Source of the DNA: Maribacter spongiicola
Lineage (GTDB): Bacteria > Bacteroidota > Bacteroidia > Flavobacteriales > Flavobacteriaceae
Length of the DNA stretch: 64,000 bases
Direction of reading: 5' to 3'
Assembly (NCBI RefSeq): GCF_004364165.1
Contig: NZ_SOAY01000014.1
Coordinates: 124,001 to 188,000 of the forward strand
Every line of letters begins with the position of its first letter. The stretch's first letter is position 1. Below, in pieces: positions 48,049 through 60,916 of this stretch. The notes under the pieces were generated by a model. That model had not been told where the DNA came from and ran no database searches. It worked only from the letters and a program-made list of their open reading frames with translations. The translations under genes were made by a program, and so were the position numbers.

Positions 48049-49182
48049 ATGAATAAAACCTTGGTTCATCTTAGAAAACAACTACATCAAAATCCTGAAC
48101 TTTCAGGTAATGAGTATAACACAGCAAAATGTATTGTTGAATTTGTAAAGCAATATAACCCTACGGAAATTATTAGCGGTATTGGCGGGACAGGGGTAGC
48201 GGTAGTTTATGAATTTGATAAAGACGGTGCAACTATTGTTATTCGTTGCGAGTTAGATGCCTTGCCAATAATCGAAGAAAATACATTTGCGCATAAGTCT
48301 GATAATTACGGAGTATCGCATAAATGTGGTCATGACGGTCATATGGCAATTGTTGCTGGTTTAGCTGAATGGTTGTCATTGGCTGAGTTCAATAAAGGAA
48401 AAGTGGTATTACTTTTTCAACCGGCAGAAGAAACAGGAAAAGGAGCTGCTAAAGTTTTAGAAGATGAGCGATTTTTAAATCTCGATTCTGATTATGTTTT
48501 TGCGCTTCATAATCTTCCCGGAGAAAAGATGCATTCTGTCATCGTAAAATCAGGTTTCTTTACGGCTACGGTACAAAGCTTCAGAATTCAATTAACAGGA
48601 AAGAAATCGCATGCGTCTGAGCCAGAAAATGGATTGAACCCTGCAATGGCAGTTGCAGAATTAATTCAAGTACTAAGTATATTTGCGAACCCAAATGCTA
48701 ATAATGAAAACTTTGCGCTGTTGACTCCCATTTGTATTGATTTAGGAGAAAAAAATTACGGAATTTCTCCTGAAAATGCAGAACTACATTATACCATACG
48801 CACTTGGAGCGGTGAAGTAATGACCGCTTTAGAAAATCAAATAAAACAAGCGGTAAGTGAAATTTCAAACACTCATAAATTAAAAGCAGAAATAGCTTGG
48901 TTCGAGTATTTTCCGGCTTCCGACAATAATAGCGAGTGTGTTGCTATGATTGAAAAAGTAGCGAATCTAAATCAGGTTGCATTAGTTGAACATCCAAAGT
49001 CATTAAAATTCGGAGAGGATTTTGGTTGGTTTTCGTCAAAATATAAAAGTGCTATTTTCGGATTAGGAGCAGGGGAAGATCAGCCAGCATTACATCATTC
49101 CGATTACGATTTTCCCGATGAACTCATAGATACGGGGCTTTTAATGTTTAAAGGTTTAATTGCCGATATTTTAGGAAAATAG
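48049..49182 (+). CDS. M20-family amidohydrolase (hippurate hydrolase-like)
   Basis: 377 residues: 'LVHLRKQLHQNPELSGNEYNTAKCIVEF', metal-binding 'ALPIIEENTFAHKSDNYGVSHKCGHDGHMAIVAGLAEWL', 'VVLLFQPAEETGKGAAKVLED' (catalytic Glu pair), 'ALHNLPGEKMHSV' and a dimerisation domain. These cytosolic enzymes cleave N-acyl amino acids. The cysteine in 'KCGHDGH' is a known metal-linked residue of the family. It lies 33 bases before a sulfatase gene. Confidence 0.93.
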   Translation: MNKTLVHLRKQLHQNPELSGNEYNTAKCIVEFVKQYNPTEIISGIGGTGVAVVYEFDKDGATIVIRCELDALPIIEENTFAHKSDNYGVSHKCGHDGHMAIVAGLAEWLSLAEFNKGKVVLLFQPAEETGKGAAKVLEDERFLNLDSDYVFALHNLPGEKMHSVIVKSGFFTATVQSFRIQLTGKKSHASEPENGLNPAMAVAELIQVLSIFANPNANNENFALLTPICIDLGEKNYGISPENAELHYTIRTWSGEVMTALENQIKQAVSEISNTHKLKAEIAWFEYFPASDNNSECVAMIEKVANLNQVALVEHPKSLKFGEDFGWFSSKYKSAIFGLGAGEDQPALHHSDYDFPDELIDTGLLMFKGLIADILGK

Positions 49183-49215
49183 GTATCTTTAAGACAACCC
49201 ACCTATCCACTAAAA

Positions 49216-50778
49216 ATGAAAAATTCCTTTTTATTATTCTTTGTGGCTATTCAGCTTTTTTCTTGTCAAGATGAAAAGAAAATTGAAGAGCCTATAGCGC
49301 ATAAACCAAACATTATTTACATTTTAGCTGATGATTTGGGATATGCCGAAATTGGTGCTTTTGGTCAAGAGAAAATAGAAACTCCTAATATAGACGCCTT
49401 ATCACAAGAAGGCATGATTTTTACCCAGCATTATTCTAGTGCTCCCGTTTGCGCTCCTGCCAGATATATGTTTTTGACCGGTAAGCATGCAGGCAATTCT
49501 TTTATACGCGGTAATGATGAGTGGAATGATCGTGGGGATGTTTGGAACTATGAAGCCATGGCAAAAGATTCGACCTTAGAAGGACAAAGACCCGTGCCAG
49601 TAGGTACCAAAACGATTGCCAATTATTTAAAAGAAGAAGGGTATAAAACAGGTTTGGTTGGTAAATGGGGGTTAGGCGCTCCACATACACACTCCATACC
49701 CAATGAAATGGGATTCGATTTTTTCTACGGATTAAATTGCCAGCGACAGGCACATACGTATTATCCGTTGCATTTGTACAAGAATAGAAACCGCGTGCAT
49801 TTGGCGAATGATACCGTGGCGCCAAGTTCACCCTTCCCAAAAGGCTTAGACCCAAAAAATCCTGAAAGTTATAGAGATTATACGCTTACAGATTACGCTC
49901 CAGACTTAATGCTCAAAGAGCTTACGGGTTTTGTGGCAGAAAATAAGGATAATCCATTTTTCTTGTATTGGGCAACTCCCATTCCGCATGTAGCATTACA
50001 AGCGCCGCAGCGTTGGGTAAATTATTATGTGGAAAAATTCGGACCAGAAGAGCCGTATTTGTCAGGTAATGGAAATGGATATTTTTCGCACCAGACTCCC
50101 CATGCCGCTTATGCTGCCATGGTTTCGTATTTCGATGAGAATGTAGGTAAGTTGGTACAGCAGTTGAAAGACGAAGGAATTTATGAGAATACGTTGATCG
50201 TATTTACATCAGATAACGGACCAAGTTATGCAGGCGGAGCAGATCCTACATTTTTTGAAAGCGCAAAACCGTTTGATGGTGTATATGGTAGAGGAAAAGG
50301 ATTTGTTTATGAAGGCGGAATAAGAGTACCCACATTTTTTACCTGGCCAGGCAAAATAAAGCCGGGTACTACAAGCGACCATGCATCTGCACATTACGAT
50401 ATGTTGGCAACCTTTGCCGATATCCTAGATTTTGAAAAACCGGCTGATACAGACGGAATTAGCTTTTTACCTACGTTATTGGGCGAGGAGAACCAAGTAG
50501 CGCATGAGTTTATGTATTGGGAATTCCCCGAATATGGCGGACAAGTGGCGATTAGAATGGGCGATTTTAAAGTAGTTCGTCAACATTTAAAAGATGACGA
50601 GCAGCCAACTATAGAACTGTATAATTTAAAGAACGATCCAACTGAAAAGCATAATATAGCTATAGATCATCCTGAGATATTAGAAAAAGCGGCAGCAATA
50701 TTCAAAAAAGAACACACCAAACCAGATACCGATCGTTTTCAGATTCCACTGCTAGAAAACGGATTATTAAGTGATTAA
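49216..50778 (+). CDS. Arylsulfatase-family sulfatase, lipoprotein
   Basis: 520 residues. Lipobox 'LFSCQDE' gives a lipoprotein. The S1 sulfatase core has 'NIIYILADDLGYAEIGAFGQEKIETPNID', the formylglycine motif with Cys79 in 'APVCAPARYMFLTGKHAG', 'LVGKWGLGAPHTHS', 'LIVFTSDNGPSYAGGADPTFF' and 'YEGGIRVPTFFTWPGKI'. It removes sulfate esters from glycans or aryl sulfates in the periplasm. Maturation would use the FGE at 54246. With the GH2 enzyme it forms a likely sulfated-galactan module. Confidence 0.94.
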   Translation: MKNSFLLFFVAIQLFSCQDEKKIEEPIAHKPNIIYILADDLGYAEIGAFGQEKIETPNIDALSQEGMIFTQHYSSAPVCAPARYMFLTGKHAGNSFIRGNDEWNDRGDVWNYEAMAKDSTLEGQRPVPVGTKTIANYLKEEGYKTGLVGKWGLGAPHTHSIPNEMGFDFFYGLNCQRQAHTYYPLHLYKNRNRVHLANDTVAPSSPFPKGLDPKNPESYRDYTLTDYAPDLMLKELTGFVAENKDNPFFLYWATPIPHVALQAPQRWVNYYVEKFGPEEPYLSGNGNGYFSHQTPHAAYAAMVSYFDENVGKLVQQLKDEGIYENTLIVFTSDNGPSYAGGADPTFFESAKPFDGVYGRGKGFVYEGGIRVPTFFTWPGKIKPGTTSDHASAHYDMLATFADILDFEKPADTDGISFLPTLLGEENQVAHEFMYWEFPEYGGQVAIRMGDFKVVRQHLKDDEQPTIELYNLKNDPTEKHNIAIDHPEILEKAAAIFKKEHTKPDTDRFQIPLLENGLLSD

Positions 50779-51001
50779 GAACATAGTATTTGTTAATGCA
50801 TCATTTTATATGGTCTACAACATAGTATCCTTTTCAAATTCGCAAGTTTAATTGTATTTTGCAAGGATGGAATATTTGGTAGTATCTGAAATACTTAGGC
50901 ACTAAAATGTGAATTTCTATAGATCACAATAGCTAAAATGCGAAATCATTATAATAATAGTGAATTAGCACAGATTGAAACTAACACACTTGAACAACTA
51001 G

Positions 51002-54196
<3,195 letters not shown>

Positions 54197-54245
54197 AATC
54201 ACAGTATTTGACTAGAATTTAAAGAAGAGAAAGTATATTTAGCGC

Positions 54246-55379
54246 ATGAATAAAAGTGTACAGTTTTTAGGTTTGGGTTTACTGATATTTGTAATGGTAA
54301 ATTGTAAGTCAGAACCCAAAGAAAACAAAGTCCAAGAAAAAGCTGCTGCGAAGGTTGAAGAAACCGCACAGGTAGTCAAACATACAATTTTGAACGAAAA
54401 GCCGGAAGGAGTAACTGCTCCCGATGGAATGGTATGGGTTTCTGGTGCGACTTTTAAGCAAGGAGCCGTAGATGCTGATAAAGCGGCAATGGATCATGAA
54501 AAACCAGCAGTTGATGTAATAGTTGACGGATTTTTTATGGATGTCACAGAAGTAACCAATGCCCAATTTGCAGCATTTATAAAAGCTACGGGCTATGTAA
54601 CAGTTGCCGAAAAGGGAATTGATTGGGAAGAACTGAAAAAGCAAGTACCTGCAGGTACCGAAAAACCACATGATTCCATATTGCAACCAGGATCATTAAC
54701 GTTTAAAAAAGCGAAGTCAACAGTCCCGAATCTATATGACTTCTCACAATGGTGGAACTGGACGATTGGTGCAGATTGGAAACATCCAAACGGACCAAAA
54801 AGTAGCATTAAAGGCAAAGATAATTACCCTGTTGTACAAGTATCTTATGAAGATGCATTGGCATATTGCGAATGGGCAAATAGACGTTTGCCAACCGAGG
54901 CAGAGTGGGAGCTGGCATCTAGAGCAGGTTCTTATGGTACCATATATAATTGGGGTGATGACGAATCTGTTTTAAAGGAAAAAGCAAATACTTGGGAAGG
55001 TGAGTTTCCTGTGAAAAATACTATTGCTGACGGATTCGAGTTGCGTGCCCCTGTAAAGTCATATCCTCCAAATGCATATGGTTTATACGATATGGCAGGC
55101 AATGTTTGGGAATGGACGAGCGATTGGTATAACACCAACTACTATAAAGAAGTAAAAGATAGAAATACGGTTTTGGTAAATCCTTCAGGAGCAGAAGCTC
55201 CGTTTACACCAAATAATCCACTAGCAAAAGAACGCGTAATAAAAGGCGGTTCCTTTTTATGTAGTGCATCGTATTGTGCTAGTTACCGAGTGTCTGCCAG
55301 AATGGGCTCTAGTATGGATTCTTCTTTAGAACATACAGGGTTTAGAACCGTTGCAACGGTTGATATGATAACAGAATAG
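54246..55379 (+). CDS. Formylglycine-generating enzyme (SUMF1 family), lipoprotein
   Basis: 377 residues with lipobox 'MVNCKSE'. FGE fold: 'GMVWVSGATFKQGAVDADKAAMDHEKPAVDVIVDGFFMDVTEVTNAQFAAF', 'YPVVQVSYEDALAYCEWANRRLPTEAEWELASRAG', 'NAYGLYDMAGNVWEWTSDWY' and 'GGSFLCSASYCASYRVSARM'. Cys339 and Cys344 have the spacing of the copper-binding cysteines of true FGE, so it is likely an active maturase, unlike many SUMF1-like proteins that lack them. It would turn the sulfatase cysteine into formylglycine after export. It lies 49 bases after the GH2 gene. Confidence 0.93.
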   Translation: MNKSVQFLGLGLLIFVMVNCKSEPKENKVQEKAAAKVEETAQVVKHTILNEKPEGVTAPDGMVWVSGATFKQGAVDADKAAMDHEKPAVDVIVDGFFMDVTEVTNAQFAAFIKATGYVTVAEKGIDWEELKKQVPAGTEKPHDSILQPGSLTFKKAKSTVPNLYDFSQWWNWTIGADWKHPNGPKSSIKGKDNYPVVQVSYEDALAYCEWANRRLPTEAEWELASRAGSYGTIYNWGDDESVLKEKANTWEGEFPVKNTIADGFELRAPVKSYPPNAYGLYDMAGNVWEWTSDWYNTNYYKEVKDRNTVLVNPSGAEAPFTPNNPLAKERVIKGGSFLCSASYCASYRVSARMGSSMDSSLEHTGFRTVATVDMITE

Positions 55380-55384
55380 TCGGT

Positions 55385-56080
55385 TTAATCGATGCAATTT
55401 AAAAGCCGGTCGAGTTCAACTATTTTGGCTCGGCTAATCGGAATTTTCTTGTTCTTGATTTCAATGAATTCATGGTTATAGCGTTCTACCATTTTTAAAT
55501 TAATGATGTACGATTTATGAATTCGAATAAAATTCTCTGACCCAAGTCTTTTATTAAAAGCATTCATGGTAGAGAGAATAATATAGTTACGTTCTCCGGT
55601 CACCACTTTAACATAATCGCCCAAAGCTTCGACAAATAAAATGCCATGCACATTAAGCTCAACCTGCTTCAGGTTATGTTTTACCACTAATTTGCTCTCA
55701 GGTTGTTTGTTTTTAATAGATTTAATCTTGTCAATAGCTTTACCTATAGCAGAATCGAACCGAGCAGTACTAAAGGGTTTTAATAGAAAATCGGTGACAT
55801 TGAACTCAAAAGCCTCAAGGGCATATTTCTGCTCTTTACTAGTAATAATAACCTGCGGATGAATTGTTAGTCCGGCTAAAAATTCGAATCCGTTCATAAC
55901 AGGCATTTCAATATCAAGAAATAAGAAATCTATTTTTAAAGCGTTTACCTCTGCTAAACTTTCAGAGCTGGCACTAGAAGAATGTAATAGTCTCAGGTTT
56001 TTATTTTTCTCAATAATTTGCTCAAGAAGTTTTCTTTGGGTGTTAGAATCTTCTATTATAGCGCATTTAAAAGTTTTCAT
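55385..56080 (-). CDS. LytTR-type response regulator
   Basis: 231 residues: receiver domain 'KCAIIEDSNTQRKLLEQII' (acidic pocket), phospho-acceptor Asp in 'FLFLDIEMPVMNGFEFLAGL', 'VIITSKEQKYALEAFEFNVTDFLLKPF', then a LytTR DNA-binding domain 'LFVEALGDYVKVVTGERNYIILSTMNAFNKRL...FIRIHKSYIINLKMVE'. No partner histidine kinase is in the window. It converges with the FGE gene, 5 bases apart. Confidence 0.92.
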   Translation of the reverse strand: MKTFKCAIIEDSNTQRKLLEQIIEKNKNLRLLHSSSASSESLAEVNALKIDFLFLDIEMPVMNGFEFLAGLTIHPQVIITSKEQKYALEAFEFNVTDFLLKPFSTARFDSAIGKAIDKIKSIKNKQPESKLVVKHNLKQVELNVHGILFVEALGDYVKVVTGERNYIILSTMNAFNKRLGSENFIRIHKSYIINLKMVERYNHEFIEIKNKKIPISRAKIVELDRLLNCID

Positions 56081-56261
56081 TCATTATCGATATAAGTTCT
56101 AATATACATACGTAAAGAATGGGGGAAGGTTCATTTTCATCAATTTTAATGCAAACTAAAAGTTGTAAAAACATCCGAAAATTACTAAATAGTTATCTTC
56201 ATTGCTAATTATCGTATAAAAACTTTTGATAACTATATTGTAAGTTTTTAGCTCAAAAACC

Positions 56262-56269
56262 TACTTTTG
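56262..56269 (+). promoter_or_regulatory. -7 box of trxB
   Basis: TACTTTTG matches TAnnTTTG, 30 bases before the start codon; a TATTG at 56236-56240 could be the -33 box. Confidence 0.6.
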
Positions 56270-56299
56270 TAGTAGAAAATAAGAATTGAACCACTTGAT

Positions 56300-57280
56300 A
56301 TGATGTCTGATAAAATAGAACGTGTAAAAACATTAATTATAGGATCTGGCCCTGCCGGTTATACTGCAGCTATTTATGCTGCCCGTGCAGATTTAAAACC
56401 TGTTATGTATACAGGTATGGAGCCAGGAGGTCAATTGACCACCACAACTGAAGTAGATAACTTTCCAGGATACCCAGAAGGTATCGATGGCCCTACGATG
56501 ATGGTGCAATTGCAACAACAAGCTGAGCGTTTTGGTACAGAAGTTAGAATTGGTATGATAACTTCAGTTGAGTTTTCGAAAGAAAAAGGAGGTATTCATA
56601 AAGTAGTTGCAGATAATGACAAGCAAATAGAAGCTGAAACTATTATTATTTCTACGGGTGCATCTGCTAAATATTTAAATATACCTAGTGAGCAACGTTT
56701 ACGTGGCGGCGGTGTATCTGCTTGTGCAGTTTGTGACGGCTTTTTCTATAAAGGACAAGATGTAGCAATCGTTGGTGCAGGTGATACGGCAGCAGAAGAG
56801 GCGTCTTATTTAGCTAACATTTGTAATAAAGTAACGATGTTGGTACGTAGAGATGAAATGAGAGCTTCAAAAGCAATGCAACATAGAGTTCATAGCCTTA
56901 AGAATATCGATGTACGATACAATACTGAGGTAGATGAAGTATTAGGTGACCAGGTAGTTGAAGGTTTACGCATGGTAAACAACCAAACAGGCGAAAAAGA
57001 AGAAATTGCCATTACTGGTATCTTTATCGCAATCGGTCACAAACCAAATACCGATATTTTTAAAGGTCAATTAGATATGGATGAGACAGGTTACCTTATA
57101 ACACAAGGTAAATCTACCAAAACTAATTTACCAGGGGTCTTCGCTAGTGGCGATGCTCAAGATAAAGAGTATAGACAAGCGGTTACAGCTGCTGGATCAG
57201 GTTGTATGGCTGCATTAGATGCTGAGCGTTACTTAGCATCTATTGGCTCTGTTGAAGAAGCAATTGCAGATAAATACTAG
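56300..57280 (+). CDS. trxB: Thioredoxin-disulfide reductase
   Basis: 326 residues from the first of two adjacent ATGs. FAD motif 'TLIIGSGPAGYTAAIYAARADLKP', redox-active 'CAVCDG' (Cys142, Cys145), NADPH motif 'VAIVGAGDTAAEEASYL', and 'GVFASGDAQDKEYRQAVTAAGSGCMAALDAERYL'. It reduces thioredoxin with NADPH in the cytosol. It stands alone, followed by a strong terminator. Confidence 0.96.
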   Translation: MMSDKIERVKTLIIGSGPAGYTAAIYAARADLKPVMYTGMEPGGQLTTTTEVDNFPGYPEGIDGPTMMVQLQQQAERFGTEVRIGMITSVEFSKEKGGIHKVVADNDKQIEAETIIISTGASAKYLNIPSEQRLRGGGVSACAVCDGFFYKGQDVAIVGAGDTAAEEASYLANICNKVTMLVRRDEMRASKAMQHRVHSLKNIDVRYNTEVDEVLGDQVVEGLRMVNNQTGEKEEIAITGIFIAIGHKPNTDIFKGQLDMDETGYLITQGKSTKTNLPGVFASGDAQDKEYRQAVTAAGSGCMAALDAERYLASIGSVEEAIADKY

Positions 57281-57297
57281 TAATTAGTATAAAATAT

Positions 57298-57332
57298 AAA
57301 AGAGCCCATTCGTTAGAATGGGCTCTTTTTTT
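57298..57332. terminator. Bidirectional intrinsic terminator
   Basis: A perfect 14-bp stem (57298-57311 with 57316-57329, core GAGCCCATTC, loop GTTA), then T run, between trxB and the convergent gene at 57348. Confidence 0.93.
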
Positions 57333-57347
57333 GTTGAATATGTTGAG

Positions 57348-57794
57348 TTAATCTATTCGCACGTAGTTTTCAGAGAATGTTCTGTTACCTTCTTCGTCTA
57401 AGCTTATTTGGCTAAATCTATCATCACTAAGTTGAAGTTCAAAGGTGAAAATGCGCATGGTATCCATAGCTTGGATCATTTCATTATCACCATATTCTAG
57501 CGTTTCCATTAGTCTGTCGTCGGTAATTGAATAAGTGCCGTAACCGAATCTACCAATTTTGTCAACCGGTACATATCTGCTCCACATAATTTTACCATTG
57601 TAGTACATTTTAACCTGTCGGTACCCATCAGCAGTTGGTACGGTGTCGATAACTTCTTGTCCGTCATAATTATAAAAGCTTTCTAGTTCCCAAGTACCTT
57701 GAATGGTATGCATGTAATTTTCGTTGATGGAATTTGTTGAGGCAGCTGATACCAATATGAGCATCAACAATACCAATCCTATAAATTTTTTCAT
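57348..57794 (-). CDS. Exported lipocalin-like hypothetical protein
   Basis: 148 residues with a signal peptide (about 1-18). 'MHTIQGTWELESFYNYDGQEV', 'VKMYYNGKIMWSRYVPVD', 'GTYSITDDRLMETLEYGD' and 'FTFELQLSDDRFSQISLDEEGNRTFSENYVRID' suggest the small antiparallel barrel of lipocalin-like domains found in Bacteroidota. Function unknown. It is a single gene. Confidence 0.75.
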   Translation of the reverse strand: MKKFIGLVLLMLILVSAASTNSINENYMHTIQGTWELESFYNYDGQEVIDTVPTADGYRQVKMYYNGKIMWSRYVPVDKIGRFGYGTYSITDDRLMETLEYGDNEMIQAMDTMRIFTFELQLSDDRFSQISLDEEGNRTFSENYVRID

Positions 57795-57923
57795 AGTGGT
57801 AAGGTGTTAGTTAATAAAAGAGATGAATGTGTACTAAAAAGATACGAATTAAATGTTAGAATTTAACAAAAAATAGCATCAATAATTACGAATAACATAG
57901 TGATAGTTAAGTAATTGTAATAA

Positions 57924-58967
57924 TTACTGAAGGTTTGAAGTATATGCATTAAGAATGGCGCAAAGCTTTAAAATGTCTTCATTGGTGTGTGAGGCGCTTA
58001 AAACTATACGACTCATTAGGGAATCATTTTCTGTCGGATACCTGAAATTAGTAACTATGATACCATTTTCTTCCAGATAATTAGCAAGTATTTCATTTTG
58101 AAAATTAAAGGTCGGATGTCCTTCCGCATAAACAAAAAGAGACCTATTTAATATGTTTTTCAAGAATAGACTTAGATTTTCTGCCAATTGTATTCTTTTA
58201 GTTGTGATAAGTGAACTGGCATCTCTAAAGGTTGCTAAAGCAGCAGGTGTAGCGGGACTGGCGCCTCCAAAAAACTGTGTATTTTTTAACGCATTAATCA
58301 TATTATTGGTGCCAAATATCGCTCCGGCTTGAATTCCAAATCCTTTTCCTAAAGAGCAAGAAACCAAAAGTTCTTTTGTTGCCAGCGATTGTACAAATTT
58401 GAAACTACCTCCACCATTTTCTCCGGTAATGCCTATTCCGTGAGAATCATCTACAACTAGAATTATATCTTTCAGCGGTAGGTTTTTAAGAAAGTTATAC
58501 TGCGGATAATTATCACCATGAAAATCGATACTATCTAAAAAGAGAACAGGTGTTTTATCGGTAATGGTTTTAATGGCATTTTCAAGCTCCATCCAGCTTT
58601 GAAATATTTCTTGCTGATTTCTAAATAAAGCAGAATGGGTATTTGGCGCATAATATAATTGGTAATCGGGTTGACTAAAATAGTTGCACACCAACTGACC
58701 GGCGAGATAACCAGACGACATCGTTACACAATCTTCACTACCAATTATTTCAGCTAAATGGGCGTCTACTTCATCAAAAATTGATATTCTAATATTTGAT
58801 TTACGGGAAGCGCTGTATGCAGTACCGTATTTTTTAATGTTATTGATGAACAACGATTGAAACTCGGCATCGGTTTGTAAACTTAAATATGAGGTGCCGC
58901 CAAAGTATAGGTATTCTTTATCTTCAACGCTTATAGTTCTATCGGGAAATTCATCTATAGTAAACAT
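57924..58967 (-). CDS. PLP-dependent aminotransferase class I/II, AONS/KBL-like
   Basis: 347 residues from the ATG at 58967, which overlaps the stop of the epimerase gene (TGATG), so the pair is translationally coupled. Core: 'YLYFGGTSYLSLQTDAEFQ', 'CVTMSSGYLAGQLVCNYF', 'DIILVVDDSHGIGITGENGGGSF' (Asp and His that hold PLP) and 'LLVSCSLGKGFGIQAGAIFG' with the PLP lysine. Closest in outline to the alpha-oxoamine synthase group (8-amino-7-oxononanoate synthase, glycine C-acetyltransferase), but biotin genes are absent nearby. The coupling points to amino-acid or peptidoglycan-peptide salvage. Confidence 0.85.
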   Translation of the reverse strand: MFTIDEFPDRTISVEDKEYLYFGGTSYLSLQTDAEFQSLFINNIKKYGTAYSASRKSNIRISIFDEVDAHLAEIIGSEDCVTMSSGYLAGQLVCNYFSQPDYQLYYAPNTHSALFRNQQEIFQSWMELENAIKTITDKTPVLFLDSIDFHGDNYPQYNFLKNLPLKDIILVVDDSHGIGITGENGGGSFKFVQSLATKELLVSCSLGKGFGIQAGAIFGTNNMINALKNTQFFGGASPATPAALATFRDASSLITTKRIQLAENLSLFLKNILNRSLFVYAEGHPTFNFQNEILANYLEENGIIVTNFRYPTENDSLMSRIVLSASHTNEDILKLCAILNAYTSNLQ

Positions 58968-59980
58968 CAATCTAATAGTTGAACACCGCTACCGGCAAGT
59001 TTAGGGAAGATAACTTTTCCGTCAGGTTCAATATGAACTCCAGTTGCAATATCACTTTTCAATAACAAAGCACCATCCATATCCACATAATCTAATTGCG
59101 GAATCAGCTGCGCAATGGCAGAAATACCAACGGTCGATTCTGTCATACAACCTACCATAACACTTATACCTAATTCTTTAGCTCTTTTTATCATCCGTAG
59201 GGCAGGGGTTAGTCCGCCACACTTGGTCAACTTGATATTTATACCACTAAAATGTAATGCACATTTTTCAACATCACTTTCTACAATACAACTTTCATCG
59301 GCAATTACGGGTAATACGCTGTGGTGCATCACTTCTTCCATACCAGACCAATCATCGGCTTTCAAAGGTTGCTCTAAAAACTGTACACCCAGTTCCTTTA
59401 AAAGCGGAGCGTTAAATATAGTTTCTTCAGCCGTCCAAGCGCAATTGGCATCTACTCTAAAAATAGCATCGGTATGTTCTCTTAATTTGCGAACAATGGC
59501 AACATCATCGCTAGTACCTAGTTTAATTTTATAGATAGGCCATGGCATTTCTTGCATTTTGGCTAGCATAACATCAATAGCTGCAATACCTATAGTATAG
59601 TTTGTTGTTGGGTAATTTTCGATGCTTGTACCCCAAATCTCATAGAGCGGCTTGCCAAGTAATTTTCCATACAGATCATGGGCAGCCAAGTCTAAAGCAC
59701 AAATAGCAAAGTTTGATAAACCTTTACTCACTAAAAACGCGTGAAAGATTTCAGGTTCGGTAAATGAAAACGATTCAATTTCAGAGGATATGGCATTGAT
59801 TTCATCCATCATGCTCTGCGTTGTGATTTTATAATACGGATTAGAGGTCGCCTCACCATACCCGGTTTTTCCATCTAAAGATAAAGATGCAATCATAGTG
59901 TCTTGAAAATCATGAGATTCTCTAGAGATACTAAAAGTATGTTTTAACGGTAATGTATATTTCTTAAGGTGTACTTGCAT
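58967..59980 (-). CDS. Dipeptide (L-Ala-D/L-Glu) epimerase, enolase superfamily
   Basis: 337 residues: capping domain start 'TLPLKHTFSISRES', then the barrel with 'IYKIKLGTSDD' (catalytic Lys), 'FRVDANCAWT' (metal Asp), 'VQFLEQPL' (metal Glu), 'VIADESCIVESD' (metal Asp) and 'GINIKLTKCGGL' (second catalytic Lys). This matches dipeptide epimerases, which convert L-Ala-D-Glu from murein turnover. Substrate specificity cannot be read with certainty. It is the first gene of the coupled pair. Confidence 0.88.
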   Translation of the reverse strand: MQVHLKKYTLPLKHTFSISRESHDFQDTMIASLSLDGKTGYGEATSNPYYKITTQSMMDEINAISSEIESFSFTEPEIFHAFLVSKGLSNFAICALDLAAHDLYGKLLGKPLYEIWGTSIENYPTTNYTIGIAAIDVMLAKMQEMPWPIYKIKLGTSDDVAIVRKLREHTDAIFRVDANCAWTAEETIFNAPLLKELGVQFLEQPLKADDWSGMEEVMHHSVLPVIADESCIVESDVEKCALHFSGINIKLTKCGGLTPALRMIKRAKELGISVMVGCMTESTVGISAIAQLIPQLDYVDMDGALLLKSDIATGVHIEPDGKVIFPKLAGSGVQLLD

Positions 59981-60018
59981 ACCACTAATATACAGATGAG
60001 TTCATTAACTAAAAAATG

Positions 60019-60046
60019 AAAACCCACTGATATTTCAGTGGGTTTT
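60019..60046 (-). terminator. Terminator behind the DUF2807 gene
   Basis: A 12-bp perfect stem AAAACCCACTGA (60019-60030) with 60035-60046; on the minus strand it is followed by a T run. Confidence 0.88.
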
Positions 60047-60071
60047 AAAGTTGAATTGATTGAGGAATAAT

Positions 60072-60803
60072 TTAGTATTTATGAACACTACCAGAAACCG
60101 ATTTGTTCTTTTGAACAGATGGGTCGCCTTTGTATGATATATTACCACCGCTAGAAGCTTCAGCGGTTAAATCATCGGTAACATCGATGCTAATATTTGC
60201 TCCACTACTAGCATCTGCAGTAGCTACCAAAGTTGATAAGTCTTTAGCTCTAATATTTGCTCCGCTACTTGCGTCCACATAAACTTCTTTTGCAGAACCT
60301 TCTAATGAGATATTTGCACCGCTACTGGCATCTATATCCATATTGGTAACAAGCACATTTGCATTTATAATAGCACCGCTACTAGCATCGACCTCTAATT
60401 TGTCTGACTTAATCTTATTTTCAGTAGTTAAGTGAGCTCCGCTCGATGCACGTAAGCTGGTTACATTAGGCATGGTTACGTATACTTTTTTGGTTGCTCT
60501 ACCAATATTCTCTATACTGTGGATTCTTAATTTTCCATTTTTAATATCTGTACCAATTAAGTCAATGATATTCTCGTCTGCTTCTACGGCAATATCAAAG
60601 TCTGCGCCTTGGGTAACAAATACTTCTAAACCTTCAGAACTTGAAACTTCTGTAAAATCGCCAGTAATTTCTCTAGTTTCTTCAACGACTACGCCGTTGC
60701 CTTTTTCGCCAGATCCAAAATCTCCGAAGTTAATATCAAAGCCACAAGATGAAAGTAATAGGGCTAATACGAGTGCTACTGTTATTCTTACTAATGTTGT
60801 CAT
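60072..60803 (-). CDS. DUF2807 (GIN domain) lipoprotein, adhesin-head-like
   Basis: 243 residues. Lipobox 'LLSSCGFD' gives a lipoprotein. The repeat 'DASSGANI' and variants occur about six times across residues 115-225 ('SSGAHL', 'SSGAII', 'SSGANI', 'SSGGNI'), forming the right-handed beta-helix of DUF2807. The family is common in Bacteroidota next to PspC and PadR genes, as here. Its role is not established; surface or envelope stress functions are suggested by context. Confidence 0.9.
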   Translation of the reverse strand: MTTLVRITVALVLALLLSSCGFDINFGDFGSGEKGNGVVVEETREITGDFTEVSSSEGLEVFVTQGADFDIAVEADENIIDLIGTDIKNGKLRIHSIENIGRATKKVYVTMPNVTSLRASSGAHLTTENKIKSDKLEVDASSGAIINANVLVTNMDIDASSGANISLEGSAKEVYVDASSGANIRAKDLSTLVATADASSGANISIDVTDDLTAEASSGGNISYKGDPSVQKNKSVSGSVHKY

Positions 60804-60916
60804 GATTGTTCGTTTTTTGATTGATTACTATGTTATGATGATGTAAAAATGATTGTTTTTTAATTCCTTTTCTATTTATAAATACTGAATTGTTGTTTTA
60901 GAGGTCTGAACTGTAA

